Shown here: positions 57,019 to 64,000 of the stretch, piece by piece
Numbering within the stretch: the stretch's first letter is position 1
Layout: every line of letters begins with the position of its first letter
From: Gymnothorax reevesii
Taxonomy: Eukaryota; Chordata; Actinopteri; Anguilliformes; Muraenidae
Assembly: GCA_029721435.1 (NCBI GenBank)
Contig: CM056582.1
Location: 36,228,611-36,292,610, forward strand
DNA length: 64,000 nt
Direction: 5' to 3'
The notes under the pieces: model-generated
Seen by the model: only the letters and a program-made list of their open reading frames with translations
Database searches by the model: none
What the model was told of the DNA's origin: nothing
Position numbers and translations under genes: made by a program

Positions 57019-58264
57019 TTTTTTTTTCTCTCCAAGGATTTCCAAATATTTGAATAAGTTTTTGACCTAGGTATTCAAATTATACTGAACAAATGTTTTG
57101 TTATCTTCTGGTGAACTTCAGTGCATTCATGTAGTCCGAGTACTACTTAAGTACCAATTGAGTATACTTGAAGTGTGAATGGTATGCTGAATTGGCACAA
57201 CTTTTTGAAAACTTCAAGTACAACACTTAAAATCATGATTTGTGAGCCTTTGAAACACTCTTGCAGTACAATTGAAGAGCTTTATTTTCAAAAACAGAAA
57301 TGCCATTTCAAACTCCTAACCATGAGAATTGAAGCAGAGATCAAAAACTTAAGTTGTTTATCTCCGCTTCAATTTACAGTTCAAGTGATTTTCGTCCAAA
57401 TTATCGGATTTTTAACTAAAGCTGAAATGGATATCAGCTTTCCAGCAAGGTCAAGATTCATGTTTTAGTTTAGCAGCATGAAATTGCCCTGGCTGCAAGA
57501 AAAGTTACTCAACAGATTTTGAGAGAATGACAAAAAAGTAGAATTTAGGCCATTTTGTGCCTACATTTCAGGCCTTTAGAGTGATTCAAGGCACATTAGC
57601 TTCATACCGGTCTTCAACTGTATTAAATGTCACCAAAATGCTAAATTAGAAGAAAAGTTATGAACAGTTTTGGACAAAATGACCAAAAAAAAATAATCAA
57701 AATTTTAGGCCTAGATTTCGGGCCTCTACAGTGAATCAAGGCACTCCAGCTCAATATATGTGGGTGATTCCTGTTTTGGGCCACATATTCATGTCCTTGT
57801 GATTTACTGGCTCTTATCATTTTTTTAAATCGGACAAATTCTAATAAAAATGTATTTTATTATGTGTTTATGTGTGTTCTATTGCTTCAACAAAGTTAAA
57901 TGACTTTTTATATCTCTTTAAGGCTCTGTGGTATACGTGTTAATTTCAGCATGTCCCCAGTGCAATGTAATCAACTTCTTCAATTAATATAAAACTTAAA
58001 ATTATCAAAACTTAAACTTATTCTTTATTTATTTGATAGACTAGGGACTACTTACATTAAACAAGGAAGTAAAAATGGTGAAACTACATTTGTGTTCTGT
58101 GGTTATATAATATATCATTTGTCCCTCCAGTCCTTTTCCACCCTGTTAGTCGGTACTTTCTTGACCCCCCCAAAAAGACTACAAATCCCTATAGCCATTT
58201 ACAGGATGATACGTCATTTGTTTTTGGAGGGAAATCCAAGTGGAAAACTGAGGTAAGCTCCAAC
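57019..58264. other. No gene; weak tandem similarity
   Basis: Two ~150-bp stretches near 57540 and 57700 share 'ggcctttagagtgattcaag'-like text. This may be the right part of the transposon carrying the integrase-like gene; no terminal repeat was confirmed. Confidence 0.4.
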
Positions 58265-58748
58265 TGTTATGGCCCCAATTTGTTATTACAATCTACAACA
58301 CAACAGCAACAGCAAGGGATGACAGACACAGTTTTAAAAACTTAAACACATTTAATTTTTAAACAAAGACAAAGACTAATAACAACTAACTAACTGACCA
58401 AGATTGATTAGTAAAAAAAAACAGAAATATTTACAGTCCTTTTCGTGGGGCGGCTTGGTGATGTCCTGGGTGAGAAAAATCCACAAAAGAAACTTAACAG
58501 GTCTTGAACAGAAATGACAGAGCTGGTCACACGTATCCTTCTTCTTGCAATTTCTCCTACTACTTTACTGTCTCAATTCTTTGCCTTATATACTCTTTTG
58601 CAGACCCCACCCACATTTAGACCTCTTTTTTTTTATTTTCGGGGACTTGCCCCAGACATGTCCAGGACATGTCTAAACATAGCTCTAGTCTGAGCTGAAT
58701 GAAAATAAAGGTAAATACTACCATCCAGTGGCCTATATTCACATTACA
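58265..58748 (-). repeat. 3' LTR
   Basis: 484 bp. On the minus strand it starts 'tgtaatgtgaatatagg' and ends 'ggggccataaca'. A TATA-like 'tatataagg' (plus 58585-58592) lies inside. The purine-rich 'ggaatggagg' just upstream (plus 58749-58758) is the likely polypurine tract. Confidence 0.92.
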
Positions 58749-58889
58749 CCTCCATTCCAAAAGGGAAAAATTTTGACTCATAAAGGCAAAATTTTTCTTT
58801 TCAATACAAAATGGTTAAGTGAACACTTGTCTATATATACATATCATACAATATTCAAATAAACACATGATATATATATATATACATAT

Positions 58890-61381
58890 TCAAACACGAG
58901 ATAAGCAATCAGCAATTACATTGTCTGTACCCTTCACATGCTTAATTTCCAAGTCAAACTCCTGTAAAATCAAACTCCAATTCAACAATCTCCGATTCTG
59001 GTTTTTCATCTTACTCAAAAACATTAACGGATTGTGGTCAGTGTACACAATCATTGGCTTTTGTCCTGTACAAACATAAACCTCAAAGTGTTGTAAAGAA
59101 AGAACCAGAGCAAACAGCTCCTTCTCGATTGTGGAATAGTTCCTTTGGTGGTGATTGAACTTCCTGGAGAAGTATGCCATGGGATGCTCAATGTCATCAG
59201 AGTCACTTCTCTGTAGGAGCACAGATCCACAAGGTTGGTCGCTAGCATCGACCGCGATGGAGAACGGTTTGTTGAAGTCAGGAGATTTGAGCACGGGGAA
59301 GTGACACAGCAGAGACTTCAGGCGATCGAAGGCTCTCTGGCATGCATCATCCCAAGTGAACTTTACGCCTTTCTTCAGTTGGTTAGTTAGACTGAGAGCA
59401 ATCTCAGCAAAGTTCTTGCAGAACTTGCGGTAGTACCCGATAATTCCAAGGAAGCGGCGCAAAGCTTTTTTGTTGTCAGGAACTGGAAAGTCCATGATGG
59501 CTTGGACTTTAGCATTTATGGGTGCCACCTTACCCTGGCCTATGACGTTGCCAAGACAGTAGCACAACCAAAGTCACTCTTGCTCAGGTTAACAGTCAGG
59601 TTAGCCTGGGTCAGGCGCTGGAACAACATCTCGACATCTTTTAGATGTTCTTCCCAGGAGTCACTCCATGTGATCAGGTCATCGATGTACGCACCCGTGT
59701 GTGGCAATCCGGCGATTGTAGACTGTATCATCCTTTGGAACGTGGCTGGGGCATTTTTCATACCAAAGGGTAGGACTTCATACTGGTACAACCCAGATGG
59801 TGTGGCAAAAGCAGAGATGCCCTTGGCCTTCTCAGTTAAAGGCACACACCAATAACCCTTCAATAAATCAATCTTGGTCAGAAACTTTGCTTGCCCTACT
59901 CTATCAATACAATCATCAATCCTAGGTATTGGAAACACATCAGTTCTAGTTACAGCATTGACTTTGCGATAATCTGTACAGAATCTAGTACTTCCATCAG
60001 GTTTTGGAACTAGCACACAGGGTGAACTCCAATCTGAGTTGGAGGGTCTGATAATATCATGTTCTAACATGTACTCAACCTCTTTCTCAGCAATCTTTCT
60101 CTTTTCAGGATTCATCCGGTACGGATGCTGTTTTATTGGTTTGGCATCACCAACATCTACATCATGAGAGGCTATAGAAACTCTCATTGGAACATCAGGA
60201 AAAAGATCCTCATATTTCTTGATCAACCTTTCAAACTGATCTCTCTGTGAGGGTTCTACGTGCTGGAGTTTTACATCAAGATTTTGCAACACTTCAGTGT
60301 TTGACAATTTACATGAAAGAACTTCAGCTTTAATTCTTGGTTCATCATCTTGAAACTCCCCCTCATCTTCACACGTTTCGACCATTTGAGAATCTGAAGT
60401 GACAGCTGCAACCCTAGCATTTCTGTCATGATAAGGCTTTAGCATGTTAATATGACACAATTGTTTTGGTTTTCTCCTATCTGGAGTCTTCACAATGTAA
60501 TTGAGATCATTGAGTTTTGTCAGAATTTCATAAGGACCATGAAATCTAGCCTGCAATGGATTGGACTGCAAGGGCAACAACACAAGGACCTTTTCTCCTG
60601 GTTTAAACTCACGGCTTCTAGCCTTATGATCATACCAAGTTTTCATTTTTCCCTGACTTGATTTCAAGTTCTCTTTGGCAAGGTCACAAGCTGCACGCAA
60701 TCTTTCCTTGAACTTGCTAACATAGTCTAACAGACTGATATGCGGCTCTTTCTCTTGCCATTGTTCACTCAATAATAGCAAAGGTCCTCTCACTTCATGA
60801 CCAAACACTAGCTCAAATGGACTGAATCCAGTAGACTCCTGCACTGCTTCTCTAGCTGCAAACAACAGCAAATGAACCCCTTCATCCCAGTCTTTCTCAT
60901 GGTCATAACAATAAGTCCTCATCATTGTCTTGAGAGTGGAATGAAACCGCTCTAAGGCACCCTGACTTTCTGGATGATAGGCACTAGAAAGAATCTGCTT
61001 TGCACCTAGTTCATACACAACCTGCTGAAACAATCCTGAAGTGAAATTGCTACCCTGGTCTGACTGAATTTCCCTGGGTAGGCCAAACAACGTGAAGAAC
61101 TTTATCAAAGCCTTTGAGATTGCAGTTGCCTTGATGTTGCGTAGAGGTATGGCTTCGGGGAATCTGGTAGATGCACACATGATTGTCAACAAGTACTGAT
61201 TTCCAGATCTAGTCTTGGGTAATGGGCCAACACAATCAACAATGACCTTAGAGAAGGGCTCTCCAAATGCTGGGATTGGCTGCAATGGAGCTACAGGTGG
61301 GTCTAACTGGTGCTTTCCAACTACCTGACAAGTGTGACAGGTTTTGCAAAAGTTGGAAACGTCTTTCCATGCCCAGGCCAA
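58890..61381 (-). pseudogene. Integrase, reverse transcriptase and RNase H
   Basis: Frame 61381-59540: the rest of the zinc finger ('CKTCHTC'), integrase core ('VIVDCVGPL', 'IQSDQGSNF', 'GALERFHSTL'; D, D, E), a chromodomain-free C-terminal region, then reverse transcriptase ('FCTDYRKVNAVT', 'LPFGMKNAPATFQ', 'YIDDLI'). After a frameshift near 59555 the frame 59567-58890 has 'FLGIIGYYRKF' and RNase H ('IAVDASDQPCG', 'IEKELFALV', 'VYTDHNPL'). The enzymes would copy and insert the element. Integrase precedes reverse transcriptase, unlike ordinary gypsy elements. Confidence 0.88.
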
Positions 61382-62763
61382 AAGAAGTGTTTCATGATCA
61401 TATCAACAGTCTTGTTAACACCAAGATGACCTCCTAAAGGTAAACTATGAGCCATTGTTAAGATCTCATTCCTATAGATTTTCGGAACAACAATTTGCCT
61501 GACCACTGCCCAATCTGCATTGGCAGGGATATCAGGAGGGCGCCACTTCCGCATCAGCACACCATCCTTGAGATAATACCCAACTGGAACTGCGTCTATT
61601 TCTTTATCCGGAAGGGCTCTCCTCTTTAGTACACAAATTTCAGGATCATTAGTTTGCTCCTCAATCAACCGCTTTCTGGACAGAGACAAGTCTCCAGACA
61701 CATCAGAATCACCAGACCCATCCGGCTGGCTGAATAGAGAACTGATAAAAGTATCTGATAAGTCCTCAAACGGAGAAACCATAGTAGGCCAATCAGAGTC
61801 ATGAGGCAAACCACCTGAGTCCTGACTATTCAATGTGCTGGACGGCACCACAACATCTTCTTCTTTAGCCTTCTTGGCCATAGCACGAGTCACTGCGCAA
61901 GAAGGATACAGAGATGGGTCCTCATCCCCATCTTCAGTGCTCGGCTGTGAAGTAAGATGTACAGGGGGAACTACTTTGCCCCCAGCCAGGTCATTGCCTA
62001 GCAACAGAGAAACACCCTTTATAGGTAGACTTGACATAAGTCCCACCTTTACCTGTCCTGTAACTAAATCTGACTTCAAGAATATAGAGCTCAGGGGTAC
62101 AGATACAGTCCTCCCTTCAATACCCTGTACAAGTATGAAATCCCCTGAAGCGGTCTCATCACGTAACTCCAAGGAGTCCATCAACAAAAGTGATTGAGAA
62201 GCTCCGGTATCCCTTAGGATATATATGGGGACAGGAGTAGTATGCTCATTCAGAGCCACAAATCCTTCTGACACAAATGGAAGAAATTCCTCCCTCACGA
62301 AGTCAGCTGTATCAGGCTTTTTAGCCCCACAAGAAGCAGGCAATTTAGCAGATTGGTTATCTACTACAGGGGTTTCTAACCTTGTTTTCACAAAGGCATT
62401 TGGTTTGGTATCCTTTTCTTTTTCTTTCTTAGCTTTAAGGATCCAACAGTTAGTTGTAACATGACCAGATTTCTTGCAATAACTGCAAACTAGACCACTT
62501 TTGTCCCTGTCAGCTTTCACACTTTGATCAGACCTGTTACTGGATTTCTGAGCACCATCACCAGATTTGTCTTTGGGTGAGGAATCTTGGGTATCACCGT
62601 AACCCTTTTTCTGAAATTGGGACCATCTATTGTTACTGCTAGACTGAAATTTGGACTTATGTGTGAGAACATATTCATCTGCAAATTTTGCAGCTGATTG
62701 CAAATTCAGTGCTTGCTTCTCATTAAGGTAGGTCTTAACATCATCCTTAACACAGTTCTTGAA
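61321..62763 (-). pseudogene. Nucleocapsid, protease and start of integrase
   Basis: Same frame as Gag. A CCHC zinc knuckle ('CSYCKKSGHVTTNC'), a protease with 'RDTGASQSLLL', then the integrase H2C2 finger start ('HLGVNKTVDMIMKHFFWPG'). A frameshift near 61375 passes the reading to the next frame before the CxxC half of the finger. Confidence 0.85.
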
Positions 62764-63504
62764 TTATTCAACTAACACCATCTCTTTTAGTGAGTTGAAA
62801 TCATCCTTGACCTCCATAGAAGTACACCAGCGTTCAAAGCAAACTTTCTTCTCATTAGCAAATTCCACATAAGTCTGATTTTCAGATTTCTTCAAACCTC
62901 TGAATTTCTGAAAAGCTGAATAGGCTTGTTGAGCTTTACCCTTGAGGACAGTTTGCAACATCAGAGGCCAGTGTTCCTTTGGCCACTGGCAACTCTTTGC
63001 TACCTTTTCAAAACACTGGAAACAGTTGTCTACGTCCTTTTCGGAAAATGGAGGCACCAGTTTTACCTCCTGACTGGCACAAAATTTATTTTTAGTTTCA
63101 ATTTTAATTTTTAGTTTCTCCATTTGGAGTCTTTCTTCTCTATCCAACTTCTCTAATTCAAAATCTCTCTGTCTCTGTCTCTCTCTTTCTGCTCTTTGCT
63201 CTTTCTCTCTCTCAAATTCTCTTTGTTTTTTTTTCCCCTCCCTTTCAATCTCTAGCATTTTTAATTTAAGTTCCATTTCTATATTTGGATTTTCCATTGG
63301 AAACTGTTCCAGATCTCCTGGTGCAAACACATTTTCATCAATGTAATATTCAACCATCTCTCTAGCCAGTCTTGCTTTTCGCATGGCTGGTTTTACCTCT
63401 GTCAGCTCCAAATGTCTGCATATTTCCAACAGTTCGGTCTTTTTAAAAGACTTCAAAACCCCTACGGTTGGTGATGCCAAGAAATCATCCATTGCTGTTG
63501 TCAA
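62764..63504 (-). pseudogene. Gag region of the Gmr1-like element
   Basis: 246 codons from ATG at 63504: an N-terminal domain ('LLEICRHLELTEVKPAMRKA'), a long charged helix rich in E/K/R (residues ~75-140), then a capsid-like region ('PFSEKDVDNCFQCFEKVA', 'WPLMLQTVLKGKAQ') like that of SCAN/paraneoplastic-type Gag. TAA at 62764-62766 interrupts; the same frame continues into nucleocapsid and protease, so this is a nonsense mutation in one gag-pol frame. Confidence 0.8.
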
Positions 63505-63584
63505 TATAATTATATAGGAAAATTCACAAAAACAATTTTACAATCTGAAATGTTAGATTTTTAATAAATGACTCACAAAATGGT

Positions 63585-63608
63585 CTATCCCGGACCTTGA
63601 GCCCCCAA
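63585..63608 (-). other. Primer-binding site, tRNA-Pro-like
   Basis: Two bases after the LTR, the minus strand reads 'ttggggg ctcaaggtccgggat'. This is the usual tRNA-Pro primer site with three extra bases (aag) after the ninth position. Confidence 0.5.
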
Positions 63609-63610
63609 TT

Positions 63611-64000
63611 TGTTATGGCCCCAATTTGTTATTACAATCTACAACACAACAGCAACAGCAAGGGATGACAGACACAGTTTTAAAAACTTCAACACATTTA
63701 ATTTTTAAACAAAGACAAAGACTAATAACAACTAACTAACTGACCAAGATTGATTAGTAAAAAAAAAACAGAAATATTTACAGTCCTTTTCATGGGGCGG
63801 CTTGGTGATGTCCTGGGTGAGAAAAATCCACAAAAGAAACTTAACAGGTCTTGAACAGAAATGACAGGGCTGGTCACACGTATCCTTCTTCTTGCAATTT
63901 CTCCTACTACTTTACTGTCTCAATTCTTTGCCTTATATACTCTTTTGCAGACCCCACCCACATTTAGACCTCTTTTTTTTATTTCCGGGGACTTGCCCCA
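63611..64000 (-). repeat. 5' LTR, cut by the window edge
   Basis: 390 of about 484 bp are visible and almost identical to the 3' LTR. Its downstream (minus-strand) edge is at 63611. Confidence 0.92.

Larger units (their letters stand above)
58265..64000 (-). mobile_element. Gmr1-like Ty3/gypsy retrotransposon, minus strand
   Basis: LTRs at 58265-58748 (3' LTR) and from 63611 to beyond the window edge (5' LTR) enclose gag-protease-integrase-reverse transcriptase-RNase H, in that order on the minus strand. Integrase before reverse transcriptase is the diagnostic order of Gmr1 elements, first described from Atlantic cod, although the sequences are Ty3/gypsy-type. The LTRs differ at only about four positions plus two homopolymer indels over the 390 shared bp, so insertion is recent. 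Coding is broken by one stop and two frameshifts. Confidence 0.93.

Overview
This window is eukaryotic and looks like repeat-rich DNA of a ray-finned fish. The signs are Tc1/mariner and hAT transposons, a DANA-like tRNA SINE, L1/L2/CR1-type LINEs, a Gmr1-type Ty3/gypsy element, and spliced exons of a protein family I recall mainly from fish (SAMD3-like, uncharacterised). No species can be named. There are no operons or ribosome binding sites; genes were called by open frames, GT/AG junctions, reading phase across introns and family motifs. Homology statements come from memory of the families, not from searches.

Layout. 0-16 kb: L2-like LINE piece; gypsy-type LTR-like region; tRNA SINE; a hAT element with a perfect 8-bp duplication that carries a 668-bp TRIM-like mini LTR retrotransposon; LINE fragments; two defective Tc1 elements; a 21-bp minisatellite; a foldback element fused to an L2-like LINE ORF; a decayed SAMD3-like exon. 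16.4-22.2 kb: a full-length L1-type LINE with a perfect 17-bp target duplication and broken ORFs. 22.2-27.1 kb: mostly non-coding, ending in the last two exons of a minus-strand SAMD3-like gene.

27.1-44.2 kb is the centrepiece. It is a 17.1-kb unit bounded by ~1.93-kb inverted repeats and holding two divergent spliced genes: an ISXO2/IS1595 (Merlin-type) transposase on the minus strand and a CCDC106-like coiled-coil protein on the plus strand. Both genes end at the inner edges of the repeats, so each arm supplies a 3' UTR and a poly(A) signal. A 4.4-kb foldback transposon and a hAT MITE sit in its introns. The whole unit lies inside an intron of the SAMD3-like gene, whose upstream exons reappear at 44.5-45.8 kb and are themselves decayed.

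45.8-53.5 kb: Tc1 fragments, a CA-rich minisatellite, and an array of ~3-kb repeats bearing seven decayed tRNA-Arg copies. 54.0-57.0 kb: a six-exon integrase/transposase gene (IS3EU/Ginger-like) with every visible splice phase intact. 58.3 kb to the end: a minus-strand Gmr1-like retrotransposon with integrase upstream of reverse transcriptase, nearly identical LTRs and three coding lesions; its 5' LTR is cut by the window edge.
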